This document shows, piece after piece, positions 23,501-32,000 of a stretch of 64,000 bases of DNA. The position numbers and the translations under genes are program-made. The stretch comes from Strigamia acuminata (lineage: Eukaryota > Arthropoda > Chilopoda > Geophilomorpha > Linotaeniidae). The notes under the pieces were generated by a model. It saw only the letters and a program-made list of their open reading frames with translations, made no database searches and was not told the DNA's origin. Location: assembly GCA_949358305.1 (NCBI GenBank), contig OX442316.1, positions 16,988,001 to 17,052,000 of the forward strand. Direction: 5' to 3'. Each line of letters begins with the position of its first letter. Position 1 is the stretch's first letter.

Positions 23501-26079
23501 GATGAACTTCATGAGGAAATTGGTCAGCACGTTCGGGGTCGGCGTGGAAAACGTGTCTAATAGTTCGAGCGTGACTTTCGCGAGCGCTGTTTCTGAGAGT
23601 TTGGCGCGGCGAGCTCAAGCGACTGCGCAGGATCCGGTTTTTCAGCAGATGAAGGTCCAGTTTACGGCCGATTTTGATTTCACGGTGCCCGGTGCGACCA
23701 AGCTGCACAATCTGATCAGCAAGTTGAAGAAATGGATCAAAATTCTCGAAGCTAAAAATAAGTTATTACCAAAGTGAGTTGGAAAAAAACATTTTTCACT
23801 TTTGTTTTTGATTTTGGACATTTATTTTTTTATTTTGGACGTTTATTTTGGATTTTGGACGTTTATTTTGGATTTTTGATGTTTATTTTGGATTTTGGAC
23901 GTTTATTTTGGATTTTGGACGTTTATTTTGGATTTTGGACGTTTATTTTGGATTTTGGACGTTTATTTTGGATTTTGGACGTTTATTTTGGATTTTGGAC
24001 GTTTATTTTGGATTTTGAACGTTTATTTCGGATTTTATTCATTTATTTTGGATTTTATTTATTTATTTTTGGTTTTTGACATTTATTTTGGATTTTTGTC
24101 ATTTATTTTGGATTTTTTGTTCTATTTTCAGGCAATATTTAATTGAAGAAAGGTGTCGTTTTCTTAGTAATTTTTCGGAAAAAACGGCCGAAATCGAACT
24201 GCCCGGCGAATTTTTATTGCCCAAAGTAAAATTTGACAACAAAATAAATTGAATTAATTTTTTTTAATTTTTTTAATTTTTTTTTTTAATTCAGCATGCT
24301 CAATATTACGTGAAAATTGTGCGGTTTATGCCGCGTGTTGACGTCGTTCAAAAACATAACACCGCTTCCAGACGACTGTACATCAGAGGACATAACGGAA
24401 AAGTAAACAGACGACGTTTTAATTCGACTAAATTGAAAATTCATTCAATTTTTGCACGAATTTTAACGCAAATTTGATCAAATTCGTCAATTTTAATCAA
24501 AAATAATTTTTTTTTTCAAGATCTACCCGTACCTGGTGGTCAACGACACCTGTCTGACCGATTCACGACGTGAAGAACGCGTGCTGCAATTACTGCGAAT
24601 GTTAAACCACTTTTTAGGCAAACAAAAGGAAACTGCGCGACGTTTTCTCACGTTCGTAGTGCCCAGAGTGGTGGCAGTGTCGCCCCAAATGCGACTAGTT
24701 GAGGATAACCCGGCCTCCATTTCGATGCTCGATATCTACAAACAGCGCTGTGCCAAACACGACATCGAGCACGACGTGCCCATCACGAGATATTACGAGC
24801 GATTGGCCGCCGTTCAAGCTCGCGGCTCGCAGGCCAGTCACCAAGTTCTAAGAGACATTCTAAAAGACGTGCAGCAGAACTACGTGCCGCGAAACATGCT
24901 CAAGGAATGGGCCGTGCACACATTTTCAGACGCCACTCATTACTGGACGTTCAGAAAAATGGTGAACAAATTGAAATCCATGTCGAATTATCGGTTTTTA
25001 ATCGATTTATTGCTTTTTTTATTGATTCTTAATTGATTAATCCCTTTTTTGATCGATTCTTAATTGGTTAATCGCTTTTTTGATCGATTTTTAATTGATT
25101 AATTGCTTTTTTTATTGATTTTTAATCGATTAATTGGTTTTTTGATCGATTTTTAATCGATTGGTTGGTTTTTATTGATTTTTAATTGATTAATTGCTTT
25201 TTTTATTGATTTTTAATTGATTAATTGCTTTTTTGATCGATTTTTAATCGATTGGTTGGTTTTTTTATTGATTTTTAATTGATTAATTGATTTTTGATGT
25301 ATTTAATTGAGTTTTCTGTTTTTTCAGTTTACCATGCAATTGGCATTGGCCGGTTTCACCGAATTCACGTTGCATTTCACCCGGTTGAACCCGGACATGA
25401 TGTACGTGCATCAACACAGCGGGCTCATGAATATCGCGTATTTTCGGTTCGATATCGACGATTTGACAGGTTGGTTTTACATTTTTTGACGATTTAAATC
25501 GATTTTGTTCGTTTGTTTATGCAAATTGTTTGGTTTTTAGGAGATTTGGACGCGAACCGACCGGTTCCTTTCCGTCTCACGCCCAACATGGCCGAATTTA
25601 TCACCAGTATCGGCGTGAACGGACCACTAACGTTGACCATGATCGCCGTTGCACGGTGTTTGGTGCAGTCGAATTTTAAAATCCAAGCTTTTTTGCGAGC
25701 GGTTCTCAGGGACGAAATTATCGCGTGGCATCGAAAAGTAAAAAAAAATAAAATTAAATAAATCTTTTTTTTTAATTTTAATGTAATTTTTGTCGATTTT
25801 TAGAAACAAGACGACGTTCCAGGTGTGCAAACGCAGGATATGGAAGGTGAAAGTTTAATAGCAACCGTGAACAAAGCCGTAAATGCAATTATGGCGCGTC
25901 TGCAAAGTGAGAAAATTGGAAATAGTTGTTTTTCCACATAAACTGATTAAAATAAATTGAATCTTTTAGATCTCGCCACGTTCGACGGCGCCGAGAGCAA
26001 AGTGAGCACGTTGGTGGCTGCGGCAAATTGCCACGACAATTTGTGTCGCATGGATCCGGCGTGGCATCCGTGGTTGTAA
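3057..26079 (+). CDS. TRRAP: TRRAP / Nipped-A (Tra1 family) PIKK-like pseudokinase scaffold, 56 coding exons
   Basis: A giant adaptor that binds transcription activators and recruits the SAGA and NuA4/TIP60 histone acetyltransferase complexes in the nucleus. I placed 56 exons by splice sites, phase and remembered similarity to animal TRRAP; their lengths sum to 11,457 nt, i.e. 3,818 residues plus stop, close to the ~3,830-3,860 of vertebrate orthologues. Order: N-terminal HEAT repeats (residues ~1-2650), FAT domain (~2650-3420), kinase-like domain (~3450-3780) and a FATC tail ending WHPWL. Every junction keeps frame. The start ATG at 3057 opens a peptide aligning with the usual N-terminus. 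All introns are GT-AG except intron 6 (GC-AG). Exon coordinates are in the six block entries below. The next gene on the minus strand converges on its 3' end. Identity is essentially certain; single splice sites could shift by a few bases. Confidence 0.97.
3660..3965. repeat. Degenerate A/T-rich tandem repeat, TRRAP intron 2
   Basis: Repeated words such as AAATTCAATTTTT separated by TTAGGCACAAAA or TACGTTCAGAA, with a diffuse period of about 30-45 bp. It is an old, decayed minisatellite; no gene is seen in it. Confidence 0.5.
4853..4911 (+). other. GC-AG intron in TRRAP (intron 6)
   Basis: The 59-bp intron starts GCAATT and ends TTTACAG. No GT in the required phase 2 lies near, and residue spacing with other TRRAP proteins across the joint (HR then SSIHFNKE) is kept exactly. 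It is the only non-GT donor among the 55 introns. Confidence 0.85.
5580..6432. repeat. TTTTTGGTAA minisatellite, TRRAP intron 9
   Basis: About 850 bp of alternating TTTTTGGTAAT and ATTTTGGAAA or TTTTTGGTAAA words, giving a basic unit of 10-11 bp and a visible higher period of about 21 bp. Blocks of the same variant order recur (compare ~5690-5770 with ~6000-6120), suggesting block duplication. Confidence 0.9.
6464..8905 (+). CDS. TRRAP: TRRAP exons 10-20 (residues 441-934)
   Basis: Exons: 6464-6555, 6620-6770, 6842-6971, 7033-7174, 7242-7353, 7418-7456, 7526-7622, 7746-7840, 7904-8069, 8383-8549, 8615-8905. Exon 11 encodes a Gln/Ser/Thr/Pro-rich linker in the place of the proline-rich linker of vertebrates. 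Exon 12 has VADCRSLVKTLVCGVKTITW, exon 14 EEKEVLEHFAGVF, exons 17-19 the almost invariant KEPFNYFLLLRALFRSIGGG and LFVELCLTVPVRLSSLLPYL. Exon 15 is a 39-bp microexon. These are HEAT-repeat solenoid residues with no catalytic role. Confidence 0.93.
8090..8372. repeat. Degenerate repeat, TRRAP intron 18
   Basis: Units resembling TTTTTCACTTGAAAAATTG followed by AAAAAAATTCAT, about 33-37 bp apart, decaying at both ends. Confidence 0.5.
8926..9592. repeat. 20-bp minisatellite, TRRAP intron 20
   Basis: Unit CGTTAAATTTACCCGAAAAT (20 bp). About a dozen consecutive near-identical copies occupy ~9080-9300; the flanks carry 19-21-bp variants with TTATTCG or TTACTCG substitutions. The central homogeneity with decayed flanks is the classic pattern of unequal exchange or slippage. 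Confidence 0.95.
9727..13341 (+). CDS. TRRAP: TRRAP exons 21-30 (residues 935-1644)
   Basis: Exons: 9727-9878, 9938-10137, 10222-10397, 10458-10655, 11051-11435, 11506-11807, 12462-12648, 12704-12966, 13022-13120, 13174-13341. Landmarks: GMDPLVL (exon 23), AWYAKVGG and FVMMDLTGE (exon 24), IIPPKKHLLRHQPANAQIGL (exon 25), IEAGSPFRKPLLKFL (exon 28). Exon 30 starts at a tandem acceptor CAGCAG, so transcripts may include or lack one Gln. Large tandem repeats fill introns 20, 24 and 26. An uninterrupted frame continues from exon 26 through the repeat in intron 26, but the homology stops at 11807. Confidence 0.93.
10690..11012. repeat. 30-bp minisatellite, TRRAP intron 24
   Basis: Unit GTGTAAAAATGCACATTT plus TTGCTCGTTTTT, 30 bp, with at least four identical copies at ~10890-11005 and decayed copies before. 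Long frames on both strands here are a consequence of the period being a multiple of three. Confidence 0.93.
11815..12450. repeat. TTTTTACA-rich tandem repeat, TRRAP intron 26
   Basis: About 630 bp of T-runs separated by ACA or ACT. Longer recurring blocks (e.g. at ~12065-12125, 12125-12185 and 12185-12245, about 60 bp each) show secondary amplification. It forms an extended Phe/Tyr-rich frame continuing exon 26, which is not coding. Confidence 0.9.
13394..18418 (+). CDS. TRRAP: TRRAP exons 31-40 (residues 1645-2652) with probable nuclear localisation signal
   Basis: Exons: 13394-13929, 14486-14639, 14704-14910, 14989-15162, 15563-15907, 15971-16275, 16340-16506, 16595-16919, 17539-18205, 18275-18418. 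Landmarks: ELLFQLLRALTGRF (exon 31), LRRLMTFAWPCLL (32), MLTHWTKKIIVEEGHTV (33), YFPVRHHLLQHMV (34), LLSRLMNIFPTEP (36), SLREKSILLVKMM (38). Exon 35 holds a KRSASVESPQDAKRAR-type basic cluster at residues ~2016-2032, matching the position of the NLS region in vertebrate TRRAP. Exon 39 has an acidic, KEEPMDVE-containing low-complexity stretch (a possible sumoylation-type motif; inference). Minisatellites occupy introns 31, 34 and 38. Confidence 0.93.
13980..14452. repeat. 41-bp minisatellite with two alternating variants, TRRAP intron 31
   Basis: Unit built of TTTTAGTCTAAAAACTGCAT and ATTTTGATGCAAAAANGAAT, 41 bp. The variants with AAAGAATCT and ACGAATATT alternate, giving an 82-bp higher-order repeat in the middle of the array. 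Confidence 0.88.
15190..15500. repeat. Degenerate ATGATCATTTT repeat, TRRAP intron 34
   Basis: Repeated words AAAATGATCATTTTTAGTG and AAATTTGCATTTTT with no constant spacing. Part of it (TGATCA) is palindromic. No gene is seen. Confidence 0.5.
16945..17480. repeat. ~31-bp minisatellite, TRRAP intron 38
   Basis: Unit GAGTAGATTTACACGAAAAA plus ATACGTTTTGC (31 bp), with a variant ending ATAGATTTTAC. Blocks of several variants are duplicated (compare ~17110-17210 with ~17235-17335). Unit starts resemble the intron's own donor (GTAGAATTG versus GTAGATTTA). Confidence 0.88.
18430..19480. repeat. 20-bp TTTACACA minisatellite, TRRAP intron 40
   Basis: About 1 kb of ACAATTTTTACACATTTTTT units (20 bp, with 19-21-bp variants). 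Larger blocks containing TTGTGCACATTTTTGCACAT recur at ~18600, 18820 and 19100, which implies duplication of segments of a few hundred bases. Very long Phe/His/Tyr-rich frames result; they have no coding support. Confidence 0.93.
19505..23773 (+). CDS. TRRAP: TRRAP exons 41-49 (residues 2653-3420, FAT domain)
   Basis: Exons: 19505-19890, 19952-20123, 20194-20346, 20781-21124, 21624-21735, 21807-22207, 22282-22430, 23120-23307, 23373-23773. TPR-like FAT repeats: IAYEQQGYFEQAQ (41), CPREMAWKVN (42-43), LQEAAQINQGLLPNNLGR (44), IHTIPSVPIVDCFQKIRQQV (45), STNLKFFTKEMTAEFYALKG (46), LISQVGRVYPQAVYFPIRTL (47), RATPPMWRCSCIMH (48) and LESLARRAQATAQDPVF-like sequence (49). Exon 48 begins with a lineage-specific Gln/Ala-rich insertion of about 25 residues before the conserved PIRATPP motif. 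The FAT domain packs against the kinase-like domain in all PIKK proteins. Confidence 0.94.
20385..20762. repeat. 20-bp GAAATTTTGGAAATTTCTT minisatellite, TRRAP intron 43
   Basis: Unit CGAAATTTTGGAAATTTCTT (20 bp). Copies at ~20600-20740 are nearly identical, while the 5' part is a decayed T-rich version. The unit contains the imperfect palindrome GAAATTTTGGAAATTTC. Confidence 0.92.
21185..21600. repeat. ~51-bp tandem repeat, TRRAP intron 44
   Basis: Units of TTTTTACACCATTTTCTCGG, TTTTTATACTATGTTTACAC and GATTAGTACAG, about 51 bp, clearest at ~21310-21480. Degenerate TTTTTACAC words extend either side. Confidence 0.85.
22520..22899. repeat. 19-copy, near-perfect 20-bp array, TRRAP intron 47
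   Basis: Unit GCACGTAAAAATGAGTTTTT repeated 19 times without a visible change, then a diverged copy (GCATGTAATAACACATTTTT). It is the most homogeneous array in the window and so probably the youngest or most actively homogenised. There are no spacers, so it is not CRISPR-like. The three open minus-strand frames through it are artefacts of repetition. Confidence 0.97.
23815..24125. repeat. 20-bp GTTTATTTTGGATTTTGGAC array, TRRAP intron 49
   Basis: Unit GTTTATTTTGGATTTTGGAC (20 bp), about six identical copies at ~23890-24010 with diverged copies on either side. Confidence 0.93.
24132..26079 (+). CDS. TRRAP: TRRAP exons 50-56 (residues 3421-3818, pseudokinase and FATC)
   Basis: Exons: 24132-24225, 24295-24402, 24521-24961, 25328-25469, 25541-25737, 25804-25906, 25970-26079. 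Conserved kinase-like landmarks: FMPRVDVVQKHNTASRRLYI, GHNGKIYPYL, REERVLQLLRMLN, VVAVSPQMRLVEDNP, DANRPVPFRLTPN. I see neither the DRHxxN catalytic loop nor a DFG magnesium loop between YFRFDIDD and RPVPFRLTPN, in line with TRRAP being a kinase-dead PIKK. The final 33 residues are the FATC domain, ending in Trp-Leu. Stop TAA is at 26077-26079. Confidence 0.95.
24985..25310. repeat. ATTGATTTTTAATTGATTAA repeat, TRRAP intron 52
   Basis: ATTGATTTTTAATTGATTAA and GATCGATTTTTAATCGATTG variants separated by TTGCTTTTTT or TTGGTTTTTT, with a period of about 31-35 bp. Confidence 0.85.
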
Positions 26080-26200
26080 AATACACGAACGATTGAACGA
26101 TTTATCGCTGTTACATTCCCACGTTTTTTGTAATTTTCATATTGTTGAATATAATTGTTTTAATTTGGAATGTTTGTATAGGTTTATTTGTATGTTTTTG

Positions 26201-26206
26201 AATAAA
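26201..26206 (+). terminator. TRRAP polyadenylation signal AATAAA
   Basis: A canonical AATAAA hexamer 122 bp after the TRRAP stop codon, followed by a T/G-rich stretch (TCGGTTTTAGGTTTTATT). It is the first such signal after the stop. Confidence 0.75.
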
Positions 26207-28334
26207 TCGGTTGACAAGATGTAAAATAACTCGGTTTTAGGTTTTATTAATTATTTCTTGATATTTATACAGCACTTCTGAACACATTTTGCGTTTCCAA
26301 TCGAATGAATTTGTTTTTAACGAGATATTTGATTATTGCGTGTGTGAATAAGGGATGGGAGGATTTTTTATTGATTTTAATTCGTTAGCAATTGGGTACA
26401 TCTTGAATCCAAAACATGCATAGTTGATTTCCTTCCACACTAACGATTCACGGCAAATCGTTTATGTTTGAGCCAGTTGCAATTCTCACACGTTTTTGCA
26501 ATACAAATAATTAACGAACAAATTTTGAGTGTCGAAATAAGAAAATTATAACAAAATAAAGTATGTATAATATAATATATATCACAATGTGTGATATGAC
26601 GCTCCGATATGACTTTTTTGTCATTACATTCACAGAAATTTCAAATGCTAAATACATTTTTGTGGATATTTATATAATTTTTATAATTTTTAAATTCATT
26701 TTGTGCATTCCAGCTAAAATAAACATTAAATAGAATCGAAACATTTCAACATTTTGATTTTAAAAAAGGGGAAGCACTGAAACAGATTTTTTTATTTATT
26801 TTTAATAACAACTTAAATAAATTTTTGTTAGAAAAATCCATTTTCTGTTCATATTCGTCAACCACCAACAAACCTTGTCATAAAAATAATAAATATCATC
26901 TGTTCTGTTGTTATAATAACCAAGTTTTAACCTTGACTAAGTATTTGATAAATAGTTTATGTTTACACATACTTTTATTTATTTTATTTTATTTATTTTC
27001 GTCTAAACTAATCTTTGTTTTTCTCGGGCCTAAAAATTACAAAATTATTCATTTGGGTCAATCTAAAAGGTGGTTTTGTTTAGGAACCAAATATGTACAA
27101 GTACAAAATATAACAGCACAGCCAAAATTATTACTAAAAAAGAATTATTAGGGTTAAACAAATGGGGAATTATATGATTTATATTCACAGTATAATACAA
27201 TAACATTTAAAAATTCCTGTTTATGTCCACAAGTCTAAGTTTTATTATAATTAATACAACCATCTGAATTCTGAATAGTTTCTTCTATGTTCTTACAAAT
27301 ATTTCTTCACTTGTTTGTTAAAGAAAAGAATGGGAAAAACTGATGAGCTCTTTTCTAACATTTACAATGTTTTCATTAAATGCTACAAAAGTAATAGATT
27401 TCTACATCTTTTTACTCTTGAGTTAGCTAGAATTGATTTTTATTTCACAGGTAATGAACCTTGTATTATTAAGGAAGATCCTGATTTTTTTTTTAAATTT
27501 TTATTAAATTTTTTTTAAATTAATTTTTTTTTATTAAATAAAAAAACAAAAAATTATTAATTAATTTATTTATTTATTTATTGGTATAAATAGTATGTTC
27601 CCTTCCAAGACAAAAATTGATCTTTAATTGTGTCAAAGCATTTTTAGGGAGTTATAATTTTAATACTTGAAAAAATGAGCTTTTTTTTAAAAATTTTATT
27701 TGATAAATGAATAGAATGGAGATCTATTGTGCAGAATTCTGAAACATTATGTGAGTTTAAAAAGAGCAAATTATTATTATTATTTTTTTTTAAATATTTA
27801 TTTAATTTTATTTTTAATTTCTAAAAGTTGACTGAAATCTTCTATGTTTTAAAGCATTATTTCCTTGTTGCCCCGCGTAAATTGATGTGTTTTTTTATTG
27901 TATAATTATTGCTTTCACTTTAACTTTCGCTTTCTACATAAATTTGAGCGTCAACTTGCACTTGTTTTTCAAATTTGAGATGAAAGCAGAGCGGGCCTAA
28001 ACACCAATCCTGTGATTATATTAACATTTTTGGCATGCCTTTCAATAATACCAGCAATTGAACGCAAAAAAAATTGGCACTGCAAGGGCTAAAAACAAGC
28101 GTAAAATTAAAAAAAACCGAAACTTTTCATTCCAAGTGTTGACAAAATGGCGCCTACCGTAATACGGAAACGTGGAGATACGAGAAAAACGGAAAACACG
28201 GAACCAGCCGTGTGCCTACGAAACGGAAATGAAACAAACTGGAGGGAACAAGTTGATTTTTACGTGCCGGAACCGGAAGGAAAGTTGAGCTGCCGTTTTT
28301 TGAAAGCATGAAATACATGTATCGAGTCATCAAA
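26207..28334. other. AT-rich convergent intergenic region
   Basis: No gene seen. Mostly A/T homopolymers and short runs (e.g. 27480-27580 and 27780-27830). It separates the TRRAP 3' end from the convergently transcribed RING gene, so it must contain the 3' UTRs of both. A TTTATT hexamer at ~27895, an AATAAA on the minus strand, could serve the RING gene. Confidence 0.5.
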
Positions 28335-29045
28335 CTATTTGGCCTTTTCGAACGGTATCGGAGTGAGGCGCCTTCGCCCGTCGCCCTCCTCCACCTCTTT
28401 GATCATCTCGAGTCTGCACTGGGCGCGGAGGGGGATTGGCTGCAGCTTATGCGGCGAGCGCGAGCGCACTGTCGCTCGGGGTAGAGAGGCCAACTTGCGG
28501 TGCCCTTTACTCCCGCGTGAAGAAGATTTTATTTCAACTTTTGTTTCGAGCTGCTCTCGGTCGAGATGCACGAGCGCCGGGGCAGCGGCTACCGTGGCCG
28601 CCATGGCTATGGCGGTGGTTTTCTTTTTTCTGTGCGAGTCGTTGTTGTTTTCGGCTCGCGACCGGTCGCGATGTAGCGACGGTGGCGCCGATTTGCACGA
28701 GCGGCGACTGGTGGCCGAAGATGCCCGACTCGCCTCGCTGTCGGTTGTCGCGTACGACTTGAGCGAGAAGGAAGAAGAACACGCCGAGAAAGCGCTCGAC
28801 AAAGCAGACTCCGTGCTGGGCGAGGGGCTGAGGCCGAGGCCGAGGCCGAGGCTGTCGCCGTCGCCGTCGCTACCGGACGATTGTTTGAGACGGAGAATCT
28901 TGGCTCGGCAGATGACGCATCGCAGGGGAAGCATCCGCTGAGCCACGGCCGTCTGGATGGTTTTCACGAAGCATTTGCGGCACACGACCCGGTGGCCGCA
29001 CGGATACGTCTGCATCGTCGCGCGCGCTGTGATGCAGATGACGCA
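28335..29045 (-). CDS. RING-finger exon with Ser/Arg-rich tail (last exon of the RING gene)
   Basis: The exon starts at a TTTTCTAG acceptor and reads C-x2-C (CVIC), then CGHRVVCRKC, then CVIC, so all zinc ligands of a C3HC4 RING are present; His-x3-Cys spacing is that of IAP-type RINGs. The ATG at 29015 lies inside the RING, so the start must be in an upstream exon. After the RING come GDGDSLGLGLGLSPSPS-type low complexity, an Ala run (AIAMAATVAAAPA), and dispersed basic-Ser motifs. GC content is much higher than in the surroundings. The stop is TAG at 28335-28337. The plus strand of the same segment is also open for 200 codons; that frame is a shadow. Confidence 0.9.
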   Translation of the reverse strand, partial: CVICITARATMQTYPCGHRVVCRKCFVKTIQTAVAQRMLPLRCVICRAKILRLKQSSGSDGDGDSLGLGLGLSPSPSTESALSSAFSACSSSFSLKSYATTDSEASRASSATSRRSCKSAPPSLHRDRSRAENNNDSHRKKKTTAIAMAATVAAAPALVHLDREQLETKVEIKSSSRGSKGHRKLASLPRATVRSRSPHKLQPIPLRAQCRLEMIKEVEEGDGRRRLTPIPFEKAK

Positions 29046-32000
29046 CTAGAAAATTCAGACAAAATACACAATTAATTCACAATACTCCAGAGATATTTTA
29101 ATTTAATTTAACTGTACTGGTACTGCGCTAGTTTTCGGCCAGTACCAAATACTGTGTACTGGTACCAGGGTAATTTTCATTCAGATCAGGACCAAGTACT
29201 GTACACTGGTACTGCGCTACTCTTCATTCAAGACCAAGTACCGTATACTGGTATTGCGCTAGTTTTCGGCCAGTACCAAATACTGCGTGATACTGGTACC
29301 AGGGTAATTTTCATTCAGGACCAACTACTGTACACTGGTACTGCGCTACTCTTCATTCAGGACCAAGTACCGTATACTGGTACTGCGGTAGTTTTCGTCC
29401 AGTACCATATACTGTGTACTGGTACCAGGGTAATTTTCATTCAGGACCAACTACTGTACACTGGTACTGCGCTACTCTTTATTCAAGACCAAGTACCGTA
29501 TACTGGTACTGCGATACTCTTCATCCAGTACCAGTGCGGAATACCGGAATTTCTCGGTGGCGCATGACGTTGTGATTTCCTGGTACTAAATTTGTTCCCA
29601 GTCCAGCCCTGGTCCATTACCAAGTACTATGTATTGGTACCATGGTATTTGTCATCTAGACCCAAGTACTGCGGTAGTTTTTGTCCAGTACCAAGTACCT
29701 CGTACCAGTTCTGCAGTATTTTTTTAATCCAGGACTATGGACTAAGTACCATTTACTGGTACTGCTATTGTTTACTGGTATGGCAGTAATTTTTGGTCAG
29801 TACCGGCCCAACAACTACCCATGGGGCATTTCTCCTGCGAGAATATCGGAGAATATAGTTTAGTTTTTGCTGGATTTTATCACCAGATGTCATTTTTTTA
29901 GTTCCCTTGTAGAAAATTGAAGATTTGGCAGACGTTACAGCGATGTTATCGGTGCTTTTCTCTCCAGTTTTCTTCTCAATTTAGATAAATTTTATTCCAA
30001 GAAGAATCAATAAATGTTTTTATTCTTTCCCCAAAGAAACTTTGTAATTATATTCGCTTGTATCGACGTGCAAACAGATGAAAGAACTGATAGAAACTTT
30101 GCATTTAATATTTTAACGAGATAACCAAATAGAAACGAGGCTTCTCAACCGCAAGAAAATTTTGTGACCGCAAATGAACTGCATAAATCCGTATACAAAA
30201 CTCTACTGGTAAGTGCAACTCTGTTCACACGTGACAGCGAACGAACCAATCGCAGGACGTGAGCAGCCGAACATCTAATTTGCTATTTGAAATTCTTCTC
30301 ATGTGTAAGCTAAGTTTTTACTGAATTATTACCTCTTCCTCTTGACTCGTTGCCAGTTCAGGCTCATGTTCATCCAACTTGGCGAGTAGTTTGTCCTAAA
30401 AGAAAGAAAAATATATATTTTTTACAGCATTCTCTTTTTTTTTTTCGAACAGATAATTAGAAACAGCGATGAAATGAAGCGTAGTCAAATCATCAAGACC
30501 TTGAATGGTGGCCAATAATTCACAACTACAACTCAAGATGGCAGTATGTGTTTATTTTCCCTTTCTTCGCATTATTTGTGTTAGAATCTGTCGTCTTTTA
30601 AATTATTGGCTCTCATATAGTTTGATACTGTATCTTGGAAAATATTTTATTTTTTTTTGTTTATTTTTTTTTATTTTATTTTTTTTCCTTTGTGATTTTT
30701 CTTCTTCTGGTCTATAGAGACCAGTTTTTCCTATGATAAGTGGTTACCATGGCAACATAAAACTTGCCACATATACTTTTCTTTACACCTGACTTGAAGT
30801 AATTTTTTTTTTTTTAAATTTCTTTTTGCATTTATTTTGCAGAAATTGGATCACATATCTGGAATTGACAACTGTTGATGAAAATAATTGGTTTTGAATA
30901 AAATAAGAAGATAAAATAGAATAAAATCTTTAAAAAAAAAAATTTTTTTTTAAATAAATAAACAAAAAAAAAACATTGAAATGCAAATTCAGCCTTTTTG
31001 ATGTGTTCTTCAACGTTGCCATGGCAACAACGCTTCTATTCGTAACAAGGTGATATCATCACATGTTTTCAAAAATGACTCATATTAGGCGAATTAAATT
31101 TACGAGATTAAAAATACATTCTCTTTATATTTCAAATATTCATAATAAATCAATAAAATAATTTTTTTTCTTCTAAATTATTTTCACCCTAGTGGCAAAA
31201 TTTCGAACAAAACTCGTCAGTTTAAAAATAGCTCATTCTATTGAAGAATTTATGATGTTTTAATTAGATTTTATTTTCATTGTGACAAAACCTTTTCCAT
31301 CGATTTACACTCACTTAACTGTAATTTCACTGTAAATCAATGTTTGTCAGTACAAGGGAGTCACCATAAATAAATGACAACAAACAGACACACAATTTGC
31401 GCATTTCACGCGATAATTTCTCGGAATTTTGATAATTTGATTCAACTACACTATTGTCCGACGTTGTTTCCACCTTTTCATTTGATGACACAGCAAGTGT
31501 ATACTTTTTTTAACGCTTCGCAGTTCGTAGAATAAACAGGGAATTTTTTTTCCCGATGAATTTGAAGTTAAAATGGGAATTGAGGTTCTGCAAAGCTTTG
31601 AATAATGTATGAAGCGAAACAAACACCCATCCCGCATCTAATCCTTTGAATTTTCTACTTTTCCACGCTAAATTTGTTTTATTTCTCTTTAATTTCCACA
31701 AATTTCCAATTTGGAGAAAAAGTTTTGGAACAAAAACGTTTGCAGGTGTCAGCAAGTGTGACAGTAATTGTAATTGACTGACACGAGCCTTTTAGCTTTA
31801 TAGTTTCTGTTCCAAGTTCCAGTTAACAACTCCTGAAGAAAATAGCAAGTTTCGCAAGCACGCTAATTGACCGATCAGTCTTGTCTGGAATTACTACTGA
31901 AAGTGGCCATCACACAACACACCCTTGTTTCAGTCCACGTAATTGGTCACCACCCAAAACAAGAGCTAATTTCGACCATTTCAAATATAAACAAGTAAAT

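Noticed and set aside
23774-24146. FWTFILDFGRL repeat protein
   Set aside because: Translation of the 20-bp array in TRRAP intron 49.
28339-28941. 200-codon plus-strand frame
   Set aside because: Opposite the RING exon; open only because of its GC-rich, low-complexity composition. The RING zinc ligands fix the minus strand as coding.
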